A stretch of DNA of 64,000 nt from Robbsia betulipollinis (GTDB taxonomy: Bacteria; Pseudomonadota; Gammaproteobacteria; Burkholderiales; Burkholderiaceae), in the NCBI RefSeq assembly GCF_026624755.1, contig NZ_JAPMXC010000001.1, positions 1,159,219 to 1,223,218 of the forward strand, written 5' to 3'. The position numbers and the translations under genes were made by a program. This document shows positions 16,127 through 24,791 of the stretch, piece after piece. Within the stretch, counting starts at the first letter, position 1; each line of letters starts with the position of its first letter. The notes below the pieces were generated by a model. The model was not told where the DNA came from. It did no database searches and saw nothing but the letters and a program-made list of their open reading frames with translations.

Positions 16127-17668
16127 ATGCGCCGTTATGGCGAAGACGAGATGGTCGATTGCGTGGTCATCGGCACCGGAGCGGGCGGCGCACCGCTGTT
16201 GGCACGCCTGGCGCAGCGCGGGCTGCGCGTCGTTGCCCTCGAAGCCGGCAGGCACTGGCAACCCGCCGAGCATACGCCGGACGAAAGCGATGCGGCTGGC
16301 AGCCTCAACTGGCTGGAAGAACGCCTGAGCGGCGGAAGCACGCCGACGGCTTTCGGCGTCAACAATAGCGGTATCGGTGTGGGGGGTTCCACGCTGCACT
16401 GGGGCGCCTTCGTGCCTCGTCCCGATGCGCTGGACCTGCGGCTACGAAGCGGCGCGGGGGGCAGCGAGCAAGGGCTGGACTGGCCGATGCCTCACGAGGA
16501 GTTGATCGCTTACATCGAGCAGGTCGAACGCTTCCTCGGCGTTTCGGGACCGGCCCATTACCCATGGGATCCTTCGCGCCGGTACCCGTTGCCGCCGGCC
16601 AAGCGTAACGCCTCCGCGCACATGATGGCGGCCGGTTGCGAAGTGACGGGCATCACCACCGCAGATGCGCCCGCGGCCCTGGTTTCCCGCGACTGGCTGC
16701 AGGCGGGCGGCGGGCTGCGCCAGGCCTGCGTGAATTGCGGCGCCTGCCACCAGGGGTGCCGCAATGCGTCCAAGGCAAGCATGGATACGACCTATCTGCC
16801 CTTCGCCGTTGCCAATGGTGCGGAGATCCGTGACGCGTGCCGCGTGATCGGTATAGAGCTGGACGGCGCTTCGCGCGTAAAGGCCGTGATCTATCGACAG
16901 GACGGCGCGGAACGACGCCAGCGCTGCCGCGCGCTCGTCCTGAGCGCGGGCGGCGTGGAAACGCCGCGCCTGCTGCTACACGCGGGTCTGGCCAATGCCA
17001 ACGGTCAGGTGGGCCGCAACTTCATGGTCCATGGCGCGACGCAGGTCTGGGGACGCTTCGACCGCGAAATGCTCAGCCATCGCGGTTATCCTTCCTCGCT
17101 GATATCCGAGGATTTCCGTCGTCCGGCCGACGCCGACTTCGCCGGCGGCTATCTCATGCAGAGTCTCGGCGTCATGCCCCTCGCGTGGGCCACGAGCCTC
17201 GTGCGCGGCACATCGCTGTGGGGCGAGCCGCTGGTCAAAATGATCGAGGGCTACCGCTTCATGGCGGGTATCGGCATCAACGCCGAATGCCTTCCCTCCG
17301 AGCGCAATCGCATTGAACTGTCCGAGGAGCTCGACGCCTTTGGCGTACCCAAGGCTGTGGCAAGCTACAGCATGGGCGACAATGAACGCGCCATCGACCG
17401 CCATGCGACGCACACGATGCTGCGCATCGTCGAGGCGGCCGGCGCCCGCGATACGGTCGTTCTGCCCCGCACCGCGCACACGATAGGCACCTGTCGCATG
17501 GGTACGGACCCGGAGCGCTCGGTGGTCGGCCCCGACGGCCGCAGCCACGAGATCGGCAACCTTTGGATCTGCGACAACTCGGTGTTTCCCAGCGCACTGA
17601 TCGCCAATCCGGCACTGACCATCATGGCATTGTCGCTGCGAACCGCCGATCGCATGGTCGACGCATAG
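16127..17668 (+). CDS. GMC-family FAD-dependent oxidoreductase (gluconate dehydrogenase large-subunit type)
   Basis: The protein is 513 residues with an N-terminal dinucleotide-binding motif VVIGTGAGGAP, the GMC segment GIGVGGSTLHWGAFVPRP, and the C-terminal catalytic His and Asn in AHTIGTCRMGTD and WICDNSVFPSALIANPALT. The cysteine-rich stretch CVNCGACHQGC is typical of the gluconate / 2-keto-gluconate dehydrogenase branch. It oxidises an alcohol or sugar and passes electrons to an acceptor. No Tat leader is present, matching the leaderless fused subunit 3 upstream, and no cytochrome c subunit is encoded nearby. ATG 16151 is an alternative start. The substrate is unknown; the hydrolase domain next door hints at a lactone or ester product. 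Confidence 0.9.
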   Translation: MRRYGEDEMVDCVVIGTGAGGAPLLARLAQRGLRVVALEAGRHWQPAEHTPDESDAAGSLNWLEERLSGGSTPTAFGVNNSGIGVGGSTLHWGAFVPRPDALDLRLRSGAGGSEQGLDWPMPHEELIAYIEQVERFLGVSGPAHYPWDPSRRYPLPPAKRNASAHMMAAGCEVTGITTADAPAALVSRDWLQAGGGLRQACVNCGACHQGCRNASKASMDTTYLPFAVANGAEIRDACRVIGIELDGASRVKAVIYRQDGAERRQRCRALVLSAGGVETPRLLLHAGLANANGQVGRNFMVHGATQVWGRFDREMLSHRGYPSSLISEDFRRPADADFAGGYLMQSLGVMPLAWATSLVRGTSLWGEPLVKMIEGYRFMAGIGINAECLPSERNRIELSEELDAFGVPKAVASYSMGDNERAIDRHATHTMLRIVEAAGARDTVVLPRTAHTIGTCRMGTDPERSVVGPDGRSHEIGNLWICDNSVFPSALIANPALTIMALSLRTADRMVDA

Positions 17669-18181
17669 CAGCGCGTTTTTTGCCCGACCTCGCGCGATGC
17701 GGGAAAAGCGCGATAACCCACGCGCGTCGGGCTCGACCACGCGCACGGACCCGCTTCAGCCGGCGCGGGCAGGACCGCGGCTGCGCAACGCCCTGACGCT
17801 CGCCTCCCACAGCCCGTCGACATACACCGTGCCCAGCGTGCGGTCAGGGAGCCCCGAGTCCGGCCGGCCGCGCTTCCTGAATTCCCGGACCCTTGCGGGG
17901 AGATCGTTTTCCAGATCGTCGCCGAGCGATCCCGAGGATAGCGCGAGGCCATTTTCCGGCACGTCCGCGAGGGTTGGCAACCTGAAGAGGTCGGCGCGGT
18001 TCTCACCCGCGGCTCGTGTCCGCATCCGGTGTGGCGGAGGACGAACTTCGCGAATTTCTCCACGGGATGGCAGCAGCGGTTGACAAGGACGGATGCGTGC
18101 GTCAAAAGCAAGTGTCGACGATCGCAGTGACGACAGGTTGCCCGCATTCCCTATCCCCATCATGAATCGAAAGGACAGTTT
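17669..18181. other. Gene-poor region between the GMC gene and chorismate mutase
   Basis: These 513 nt hold no gene I can support. A minus-strand frame (from ATG 18025 down to 17756) has a plausible composition in its middle (NRADLFRLPTLADVPENGLA) and could be a relic, but it has no recognisable family and no clear ribosome binding site. The AGGACAG just before the chorismate mutase start serves that gene. Confidence 0.25.
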
Positions 18182-18760
18182 ATGAAAACGCAGCGCCGGC
18201 ACACACGCACCCTTTGCGCCGCCGCCATCATGCTGATGTGTCTATCGCCGCTATCACACGGAGCCGCCATGCAGGATAAAGCACTCGTTTCAATTCTTGA
18301 TATGACCGTTTCCAGACTGAAGATCGCTCGTCAGGTCGCTCTGGCCAAATGGGATAGCCAAAAACCGGTGGAGGATTCGGCCCGTGAAGCTATCGTCATT
18401 GCCGCGGCGGTCAAGGAAGCGCAGCAGGTGGGAATCTCGCCGACTGTCGCGACCGGTTTCTTTTCCGATCAGATTGAGGCGAACAAGCTGGTTCAGTACG
18501 GGTTGTTGGCGGACTGGCGGCGCGCCGGCATCGCCCCTCCCGACGAAAGGGTAAATCTGTTGAACGACATTCGTCCGGAACTCGACCGGCTGCAGAAGGG
18601 ATTTATTCAGGAACTGGCAGCCGTACAAGTATTCCAGAGCAGTGCGCAATGCCCCGTTCACATGGCGAAATTATCGGGCAAATATGCGATTGACAAGGGG
18701 CTTTCGCCTCTTTACTCCATTGCCCTGGATCGGGCCCTGGCGCGCTTTTGCGAGCATTAA
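18182..18760 (+). CDS. Secreted monofunctional chorismate mutase (AroQ gamma class)
   Basis: This 192-residue protein has a Sec signal peptide (residues 1-28, ending SHGAA) and the all-helical AroQ-gamma fold. Active-site residues appear in SRLKIARQVALAKWDSQKPV (Arg, Lys), in GFFSDQIEANKLVQYG (Asp/Gln side of the pocket) and further on. The pair of cysteines (SAQCPVH and RFCEH) fits the structural disulfide of exported members. The enzyme converts chorismate to prephenate, here in the periplasm or outside the cell. Family precedents from plant-associated bacteria and nematodes suggest interference with host aromatic metabolism, but a housekeeping role cannot be excluded. It is a lone gene. 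Confidence 0.9.
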   Translation: MKTQRRHTRTLCAAAIMLMCLSPLSHGAAMQDKALVSILDMTVSRLKIARQVALAKWDSQKPVEDSAREAIVIAAAVKEAQQVGISPTVATGFFSDQIEANKLVQYGLLADWRRAGIAPPDERVNLLNDIRPELDRLQKGFIQELAAVQVFQSSAQCPVHMAKLSGKYAIDKGLSPLYSIALDRALARFCEH

Positions 18761-18827
18761 GGTGCAGTGCGCCAATCGGCTGATCGCTTCGGTTTGCGCT
18801 CTTTGAAGCGCTACCGCGCTGTCGATG

Positions 18828-19070
18828 CTAGGCCGAAAGTGCGTCAAAGCCCAGTTCAGCGGGCTGGAATGCGTACCGCTCGACCTGTAGTCGTACCTCC
18901 GCGATCACCGCCGAGCGGATCTGCGCATCCGCCTCGCGCCGCTTTGCCTCCTGCGACGCCGGGGATTCGAACAGCGCGTCGAACTCCGCGCGGGCGGCGG
19001 TTTTATTTTCGTCTTTCGGCTGTGGGCCTTGCCGGCGAGGAGAGTGTTTTTGCCAATTTGCCGATCCCAT
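18828..19070 (-). CDS. Small charged protein with an H-NS-like tail
   Basis: From ATG 19068-19070 the frame gives 80 residues: a basic start (GSANWQKHSPRRQGPQPK), a long charged helix (ESPASQEAKRREADAQIRSA), and VRLQVERYAFQPAELGFD at the end. The last part recalls the oligomerisation/linker motif of beta-proteobacterial H-NS-like proteins (IRxxIxxYGLTxxELGF), but the DNA-binding half is absent. It could be a truncated H-NS homologue or an unrelated small protein. The rest of the 559-nt gap (18761-19319) holds nothing I can assign. Confidence 0.35.
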   Translation of the reverse strand: MGSANWQKHSPRRQGPQPKDENKTAARAEFDALFESPASQEAKRREADAQIRSAVIAEVRLQVERYAFQPAELGFDALSA

Positions 19071-19319
19071 CGTATTGCGTCCTGACTTGCCGTTTTGTCG
19101 CCGTGGCGTCGTCGCCCGGGCCGAAATCGCATATGGGCACGAAAAGCGGGAAATCAAGTGCCATTTTCATTGCGGTTCCCGTCAATTCGACCCGAAAACA
19201 ATCACGAGGCGTTTTCCTGCAAAACGGTATGTCCGTACAGTACCTGACGGGAAAGGAAAACAGCCGTCATTCATGCGCGTTAATATGCGCTTTCAATTGT
19301 TGATAGCGAAACTTTCAAG

Positions 19320-20450
19320 ATGCAGCAATCTCCCCCTGCCCATCCTGGCATGCGCGAACAGGATGTCGACACGCCGGCATTGATCGTCGACATGGATGCT
19401 CTCGAAGCCAATCTGGACCGCATGGCGCGACTGATCGCGCCGACCGGCGCGAAATTGCGCGCGCACGCCAAGACGCACAAATCGCCGGTGATCGCGCATT
19501 GGCAGCGGGCGCGCGGCGCCATCGGTCAATGCGTTCAGAAAGTGGCGGAAGCCGAGGCGTTGATCTGGGGGGGCGTCGACAATCTGTTGCTGAGCAATCA
19601 GGTGGTAGGGAGCAGCAAACTGGCGCGATTCGTCGCGCTGTCGCGCATGGCCGAGGTGGCGATCTGCGTGGACGATTTCCGCCATGTCGAGGCGCTTGAA
19701 GCGGCCGCATCGGATGCGGCGCGCCGCATCGACGTGCTCGTCGAGATCGATGTCGGCATGGATCGCTGCGGGGTTGCGCCCGGCGCGCCCGCGGTCGAGC
19801 TGGCGCAGCGTATCGCCCGCTCGCGCCATCTGCGGTTCAAAGGCCTGCAGGCTTACCACGGCGGCGCGCAGCACCTGCGCACGCCCCAGGAACGGGAATC
19901 CGCGATTCGGGCCACCGTGGCGCATACCCGCCACACACTCGACGCCCTCCGTGCGGCCGGTCTGGCATGCGAGATCGTGGGCGGCGCGGGAACCGGCACC
20001 TTCGAGTTCGAACTGGACAGCGGCATCTATACCGAAATACAGGCGGGCAGCTATTGCTTCATGGATGCCGACTACGCCCGGAATCACGGTGGACACGCGG
20101 CCGGCTTCGCGCATGCGCTGTTCGTTCTCACTACGGTCATGAGCCAGACCCGTCCTGGCCGCGCGGTCGTGGATGCGGGTCTCAAGGCGCTGGCCGTCGA
20201 CAGCGGTCTGCCCCTCGTGCACGGCCGCGATATCCGATATATCGGCGCATCGGACGAACATGGCAATCTGCGCTGGGACGCGGGTGCAGGCGCGGGTGCG
20301 GGCTTACCGGGCGTCGATCTCGGCGAGAAAATTCGCCTGATTCCGGGCCACTGCGATCCCACCGTCGATCGTTTCGACTGGTACGTGGGCGTGCGCCAGG
20401 GACGCGTGGAAGCGGTCTGGCCGGTGGCTGCGCGGGGTGCCGCGTACTGA
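19320..20450 (+). CDS. DSD1/D-threonine aldolase-family PLP enzyme
   Basis: The 376-residue protein has an alanine-racemase-like N-terminal barrel with the PLP lysine in RAHAKTHKSP, and the C-terminal metal site in IPGHCDPTVDRFD. Family members are D-serine dehydratase (metal ligands His-x-Cys), D-threonine aldolase (His-x-Asp) and hydroxyaspartate aldolase or dehydratase. Here the motif reads H344-C-D346, so a His-x-Asp pair is present and D-threonine or beta-hydroxyaspartate aldolase chemistry is the better guess. It acts in the cytoplasm and needs PLP plus a divalent metal. The genes after it (MFS, LysR, amidase, DsdA) suggest a D- or beta-hydroxy-amino-acid pathway. Confidence 0.85.
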   Translation: MQQSPPAHPGMREQDVDTPALIVDMDALEANLDRMARLIAPTGAKLRAHAKTHKSPVIAHWQRARGAIGQCVQKVAEAEALIWGGVDNLLLSNQVVGSSKLARFVALSRMAEVAICVDDFRHVEALEAAASDAARRIDVLVEIDVGMDRCGVAPGAPAVELAQRIARSRHLRFKGLQAYHGGAQHLRTPQERESAIRATVAHTRHTLDALRAAGLACEIVGGAGTGTFEFELDSGIYTEIQAGSYCFMDADYARNHGGHAAGFAHALFVLTTVMSQTRPGRAVVDAGLKALAVDSGLPLVHGRDIRYIGASDEHGNLRWDAGAGAGAGLPGVDLGEKIRLIPGHCDPTVDRFDWYVGVRQGRVEAVWPVAARGAAY

Positions 20451-20588
20451 CCGGGCGAGTGCTTTTTCGGCAAGGAAGCCTTCCGAATATGTCACTTGTT
20501 TCGCGATTTATGGCTTCATACCATCCGCTCACTCCTCCAAGCGCGGGCGTCCCATGCTTTTGTACGGTACCGACGACATCGGCATCGT

Positions 20589-20622
20589 CGCGATGGCGCC
20601 ACGAAAGCATCGTGCCATCGCG
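20589..20622. other. Bulged stem-loop in the DSD1-MFS intergenic region
   Basis: Two arms pair perfectly apart from one 3-nt bulge: the left arm is CGCGATGGC, bulge GCC, then ACGA; the loop is AAGCA; the right arm is TCGT followed by GCCATCGCG. That makes a stem of about 13 bp. No T-run follows on either strand, so it is not a canonical intrinsic terminator. It could act as an attenuator, an mRNA stabiliser or a protein-binding dyad for the MFS gene 50 nt downstream. Confidence 0.4.
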
Positions 20623-20671
20623 CCACCGTGATATCCCGCGCCATATCATTCGACTCTTTCCGGACCTTCGC

Positions 20672-21916
20672 ATGATTGACGCGCGTCAACGAAACAGCAC
20701 CCGGACGTGGGTATTCGTACTGCTCTACATCGGTTATTGCATCTCCTACATCGACCGTTCCGCCATCTCGCTATCGCTCGTCGATATCGGCAAGGAATTT
20801 CACCTCTCCCCCGCCGAACTGGGCATCGTGCTCAGCGCGTTCTATGTAAGCTATTCTGCGATGCAGATCCCCGGGGGCTGGATCGCCGACCGGTGGGGCA
20901 GCAAGGTGGTGATCGTCGCATCGATCATTTTCTGGTCGGTGTTCACCCTGTTGACGGGCTTTGCCTGGTCGCTGGCTTCGATGATCGTGATTCGCGTGAT
21001 TTTCGGCTTCGGCGAAGGCGGTTACCCGGGCGCGGCGGTCAAGGGCGTGGCGGAAGCCTACGCGCGTAGCGAGCGTCCGAAAATGTCGGCGTTGCTGATG
21101 TCGTCGAACTACGTGGGAAGCTTCATCGCGCCGCTGATCATCGCACCGCTGATTTTGACGCTTGGCTGGCGCCATGCTTTCGTGGTCGCCGGCATCGGCG
21201 GTATCGTGTTCGCGCTGGTGTATCTGGTCGTCGTCAGGGAGCGCAAGCGCGAAGGCGCCGCGAAAGCCATGCCCGCGCGGCAGCGTATCGATGCCGCCGC
21301 CACCCGCGCGTTGTTGAAAATGCCGCTGATGTGGAAGGTTCTGACCGTCTGGTTCGGCATGGGCATCGTCAACAAGGGCCTGGATGCCTGGATGCCTGCC
21401 TATCTGATGACCGCGCGCCATTTGAACCTGAAGTCGGTCGGTTTGCTGACGCCGTTGCCCTTCATCGCCGCCAGTGTCTCGACTGCGCTCGGCGGCTGGC
21501 TGCTGGTGCGGTACTTCGACGGCAAGGAAAAGTACCTGATGGGGGCCTGCTGCGCCATCTCGGCGTTCTTTCTCTACAGGATGTATACGGCCGAGACGAT
21601 TGGCGGCGTGATCGCCTATCAGGCGGTGGTCTATTTCTTCAAATCGTTCGTGTTCGCGGCGGTGTTCGCCCTGCCGACCAAGTTTTTGCCGACGCATTTG
21701 ATGGGAACCGGCGCCGGCATGGTCAACTTCGGAGGGCAGGTCGCGGGCTTCGTCGCGCCGGCGGTCATCGGGGTACTGGTCTCCACGTTCGGTGGCTACG
21801 ATGCGGCGTTCATGTTCCTGATCGCCGCCGCGATGCTCGCCATGGTGGTCAGCCTGACGATCAGCAGCGCCAACATCCACACGCTGCGCGCGACCGCCCT
21901 CGGCGAAGCGGTGTGA
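20672..21916 (+). CDS. MFS transporter, anion:cation symporter-like
   Basis: The 414-residue inner-membrane protein has 12 predicted helices. The start of the MFS fold is WVFVLLYIGYCISYIDRSAI, with the family's DR motif, and the A-motif-like loop is GGWIADRWGSKVVI. IRVIFGFGEGGYPGAAVKGV is characteristic of the ACS (anion:cation symporter) family that carries glucarate, phthalate, tartrate and similar carboxylates. It lies between the DSD1-type enzyme and a LysR gene on the same strand, so it probably imports the substrate of the cluster. ATG 20672 gives the expected short cytoplasmic N-terminus; no strong ribosome binding site precedes it. Confidence 0.9.
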   Translation: MIDARQRNSTRTWVFVLLYIGYCISYIDRSAISLSLVDIGKEFHLSPAELGIVLSAFYVSYSAMQIPGGWIADRWGSKVVIVASIIFWSVFTLLTGFAWSLASMIVIRVIFGFGEGGYPGAAVKGVAEAYARSERPKMSALLMSSNYVGSFIAPLIIAPLILTLGWRHAFVVAGIGGIVFALVYLVVVRERKREGAAKAMPARQRIDAAATRALLKMPLMWKVLTVWFGMGIVNKGLDAWMPAYLMTARHLNLKSVGLLTPLPFIAASVSTALGGWLLVRYFDGKEKYLMGACCAISAFFLYRMYTAETIGGVIAYQAVVYFFKSFVFAAVFALPTKFLPTHLMGTGAGMVNFGGQVAGFVAPAVIGVLVSTFGGYDAAFMFLIAAAMLAMVVSLTISSANIHTLRATALGEAV

Positions 21917-22045
21917 CGCCCGGCGGGACGGCAGGGGCGCGGGGACGTGCGGCAACAGGCGTATGATTCCCTGCGTGTACAATTTCCCGGGGCGCTGCGC
22001 CATCCGCAGGACGGGACGCGCAAGCAGCGCTTCGAACCCGCGCCC

Positions 22046-22972
22046 ATGAAAGCCCGCATCCTGCAGGAAGCAGCGGTTCGTTACTTCCTCGAAGTCGTCA
22101 ATACCGGCTCGATCAGCGATGCCGCGGAACGTCTGAATGTGGTGCCGTCCGCCGTGAGCCGGCAAATCAGCCGGCTCGAAAGGGAACTGAACACCGCCCT
22201 TTTCGTTCGTCAGTCCCGGGGAATGGTGCCCAGTGCGGCGGGAGTCCTGCTCGCAGCCTATGCACGCCGTTCCCTGCTCGACGCGGAACAGGTGTGTACG
22301 GAAATCGACGCGCTGCGCGACCATGCCCATTTCAAGATCCGCATCGGCTGCACCCAGGGTTTCGCGGTGGATTTCCTGCCGCAGGCCATGGCGCGTTTTC
22401 GCCACGATGCCCCGCGTACCCACTTCGACCTGATCGTCGACACCGCCGCGGGCGTGACGCAACGGGTACGTGAAGGCGATATCGACGTGGGCCTGACTTT
22501 CAGTCTGGAGCCGGCGCAGGACATTCACGTGGCGTTCTCCGCCCCCTCGCCCATTCTGGCGGTCGTCGCCCGCTCCCATCCGTTGACGCAGCGCGACGAG
22601 GTCTCTTTTCGCGATCTGCTCGACTATCCTCTGGCGCTCCCGGGGCCGAGTTCGACGCTGCGCGGCCTGATCGATGTCCATTGCAGTCGCGAAGGCCTGA
22701 TCTGCAACGGCGCGCTCAATAGCGAAACGCTCGAGACGCTGCTCGGCTTCGTCCTCGCCGGCGATGCCGTCGCCTTCAGCGGCGAATTGTTCATCCGAAA
22801 GCGGCTGGCCGGCGGCCAGCTCATCGTCCTGCCGGTGCCGGAACTGCGTGCAAGCAACCGCTGGATCGAGGTACAGACGCTCGCGCGCCGGCAACTACCG
22901 CCCCTGCTGCAGACCTTCGTCGAGCAGCTGTGCCTGAGCCTGCCCCTCCCGGATACGGCGCCCGCGGCCTGA
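22046..22972 (+). CDS. LysR family transcriptional regulator
   Basis: From ATG 22046 the protein is 308 residues: a winged helix-turn-helix (GSISDAAERLNVVPSAVSRQ, about residues 19-38), a linker helix, then a substrate-binding domain from about residue 94 (KIRIGCTQGFAVDFLPQAMA). It most resembles the regulator at 34136, including the IGCTQGF/IGCTEGF start of the effector domain, so the two are probably paralogues. An in-frame ATG at 21947 would add 33 uncharacteristic residues. Placed between the MFS and amidase genes, it probably regulates the D-amino-acid cluster. A 30-bp perfect dyad lies 77 nt after its stop. Confidence 0.9.
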   Translation: MKARILQEAAVRYFLEVVNTGSISDAAERLNVVPSAVSRQISRLERELNTALFVRQSRGMVPSAAGVLLAAYARRSLLDAEQVCTEIDALRDHAHFKIRIGCTQGFAVDFLPQAMARFRHDAPRTHFDLIVDTAAGVTQRVREGDIDVGLTFSLEPAQDIHVAFSAPSPILAVVARSHPLTQRDEVSFRDLLDYPLALPGPSSTLRGLIDVHCSREGLICNGALNSETLETLLGFVLAGDAVAFSGELFIRKRLAGGQLIVLPVPELRASNRWIEVQTLARRQLPPLLQTFVEQLCLSLPLPDTAPAA

Positions 22973-23048
22973 CGCCCGCACCGGGGCCGTGCACTGAAGT
23001 CAAGATAGCGTGGCCACAGGCGCAAAGGTAAACGGTTCCGGGAGCGCC

Positions 23049-23078
23049 TTGTCGAAAAGGGATGTCTGCTTTCGACAA
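23049..23078. promoter_or_regulatory. Perfect 9-bp inverted repeat upstream of the amidase gene
   Basis: TTGTCGAAA (23049-23057) is repeated in reverse complement as TTTCGACAA (23070-23078) with a 12-nt spacer. It sits in the 203-nt gap between the LysR gene and the amidase gene, about 97 nt before the amidase start. This is where an activator or repressor dyad would lie. It could also form a hairpin ending the LysR transcript, but no T-run follows. Confidence 0.45.
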
Positions 23079-23175
23079 AGAGCACTGGTCGCACGAATTT
23101 CAATCCGCTACATTTTGCGCTGGCTACCGGCCATCCATCGGGCAACACAGCCCCTACGCGAAGGAAACGACAGAC

Positions 23176-24738
23176 ATGGCCGAAGGACACGCCGACCTTG
23201 AAGCCGCCGACCTTGAAGCATTGCCCACGTACAGCGCGGTCGCGTTGCGCGCAATGCTCGATCGGCGGGAAATCTCCGCGGTCGAACTGCTCGATGCCTG
23301 CATCGACAGGATCGACACCCTGAATCCGAAGATCAATGCCTTTACCGCCACGTGCTACGACCGCGCGAGACGCGAGGCCGCTGCCGCCGATGCCGCCTTC
23401 GCGAAAGGCGAGCGCACGGGGCTGCTGCAAGGTTTGCCGATCGGCATCAAGGATCTGGAGGACACCGAGGGGTTGCTGACGACATTCGGTTCGCCGATCT
23501 ACCGCGCGAATGTGCCCGCAGCCGACAATACGCTCGTACGGCGTCTGCGCGCCGCCGGTGCCATCGTCGTCGGCAAGACGAACGTCCCGGAAATGGGCGC
23601 CGGCGCCAACACGTTCAATCCGGTCTGGGGCGCGACGGGCAATCCCTTCGATCCGCGGCTGAATTCGGGAGGCTCGTCGGGGGGCTCGGCGGCCGCGCTG
23701 GCGGTGGATATGGTGCCGCTTTGCAGTGGCTCCGACACCGGCGGGTCCCTGCGCATCCCCGCCGCGAAATGCGGCGTCGTGGGCCTGCGCACCTCCCCGG
23801 GCCTGGTGCCGAGCGAGCGCAAGCCACTGGGCTGGACGCCGCTCGCGGTCGTCGGACCGATGGGCCGCGACGTCGCGGATACGTGGCTGCAACTGGCCGC
23901 GACCACCGGTATCTCGCCGACCGATCCACAGAGTTTCCCCGTTCCCCCGATGCCGCGCATGCAGGACTGCGCGCAAACGGACCTGTCGACGCTGCGCGTG
24001 GGCTACACCGAGGATTTCGGCGTGTGCGAAGTGGATGACGGTATTCGCGAGGTCTTCCGCGCGAAGATTCACGCGATGCAGGGGCAATTCGCGGTCTGCG
24101 AACCGATCGATGTCGCGATGACGCACGCGCATCGCTGCTTCGACGTGCTGCGCGCCGAGGCGTTCGTGGCGGGCTTGCAGAAAGCCTACGAGGCCGACCC
24201 CGATTCGCTCGGCCCGAATCCCCGCGCCAATTACGAGCTGGGCATCGGTCTGGGTCTCAAGGACTGCGTCTGGGCGCATGCCGAACAGACCCGCATTTTC
24301 CGGCGTTTCCAGCGCCTGTTCGAGCGCTACGATCTGATCCTGTCGCCGGTGACGCCGGTGTCGCCCTTCCCCTGGACGCAGCCGTATCTGGCGTCGGTCA
24401 ACGGCGTCGCGCTGGAGAATTATTATCGCTGGCTCGCGTTGACGTACGTGGTGACCCTGGCGACCAATCCGGCATTGTCGCTGCCCTGCGGGGTGGACCG
24501 GCACGGCATGCCGTTCGGCCTGCAGGTCATCGGTCCATGCCACGGCGATCTGTCGTTGTTGCTGGCCGCGCGGTCGATGGAAGCGGTGTTCGAGCGTTCA
24601 CCGCTCACGGCACGACCAAAGCCCGACATCGCCGCACTGCTGCGCAGCGATGCGGACCTGCGCGCCTTCGTCACGCATCCGCCCATCTTCCATACCGACG
24701 CGGGCAGCGCCCGGGGCGGCGCCGCGCCCGGCGTCTGA
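23176..24738 (+). CDS. Amidase (amidase-signature family)
   Basis: The 520-residue cytoplasmic hydrolase has the complete Ser-cisSer-Lys machinery: K92 in GIKDLEDT, cis-Ser168 in [12 protein letters not shown] and nucleophile S191 in [14 protein letters not shown]. The signature family includes GatA, indoleacetamide and aryl-acylamide amidases, and D-amino-acid amidases; the specific amide cannot be told. ATG 23176 follows AAGGA and gives a normal N-terminus; ATG 23062 is in frame but adds residues that do not look like family sequence. It precedes dsdA by 53 nt and is probably co-transcribed. It could release a D-amino acid or ammonia from an amide feeding DsdA. Confidence 0.9.
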   Translation: MAEGHADLEAADLEALPTYSAVALRAMLDRREISAVELLDACIDRIDTLNPKINAFTATCYDRARREAAAADAAFAKGERTGLLQGLPIGIKDLEDTEGLLTTFGSPIYRANVPAADNTLVRRLRAAGAIVVGKTNVPEMGAGANTFNPVWGATGNPFDPRLNSGGSSGGSAAALAVDMVPLCSGSDTGGSLRIPAAKCGVVGLRTSPGLVPSERKPLGWTPLAVVGPMGRDVADTWLQLAATTGISPTDPQSFPVPPMPRMQDCAQTDLSTLRVGYTEDFGVCEVDDGIREVFRAKIHAMQGQFAVCEPIDVAMTHAHRCFDVLRAEAFVAGLQKAYEADPDSLGPNPRANYELGIGLGLKDCVWAHAEQTRIFRRFQRLFERYDLILSPVTPVSPFPWTQPYLASVNGVALENYYRWLALTYVVTLATNPALSLPCGVDRHGMPFGLQVIGPCHGDLSLLLAARSMEAVFERSPLTARPKPDIAALLRSDADLRAFVTHPPIFHTDAGSARGGAAPGV

Positions 24739-24791
24739 CGGTGCCGATCACACATGCCGCGCCGACCCTTACTCCGATTTCCCCACAGCCC

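Noticed and set aside
20771-22894. 707-codon open frame on the minus strand
   Set aside because: It is antisense to the MFS and LysR genes; no motifs, no ribosome binding site.
22624-24543. 639-codon open frame on the minus strand
   Set aside because: It is antisense to the LysR and amidase genes, both supported by complete active-site or domain motifs.
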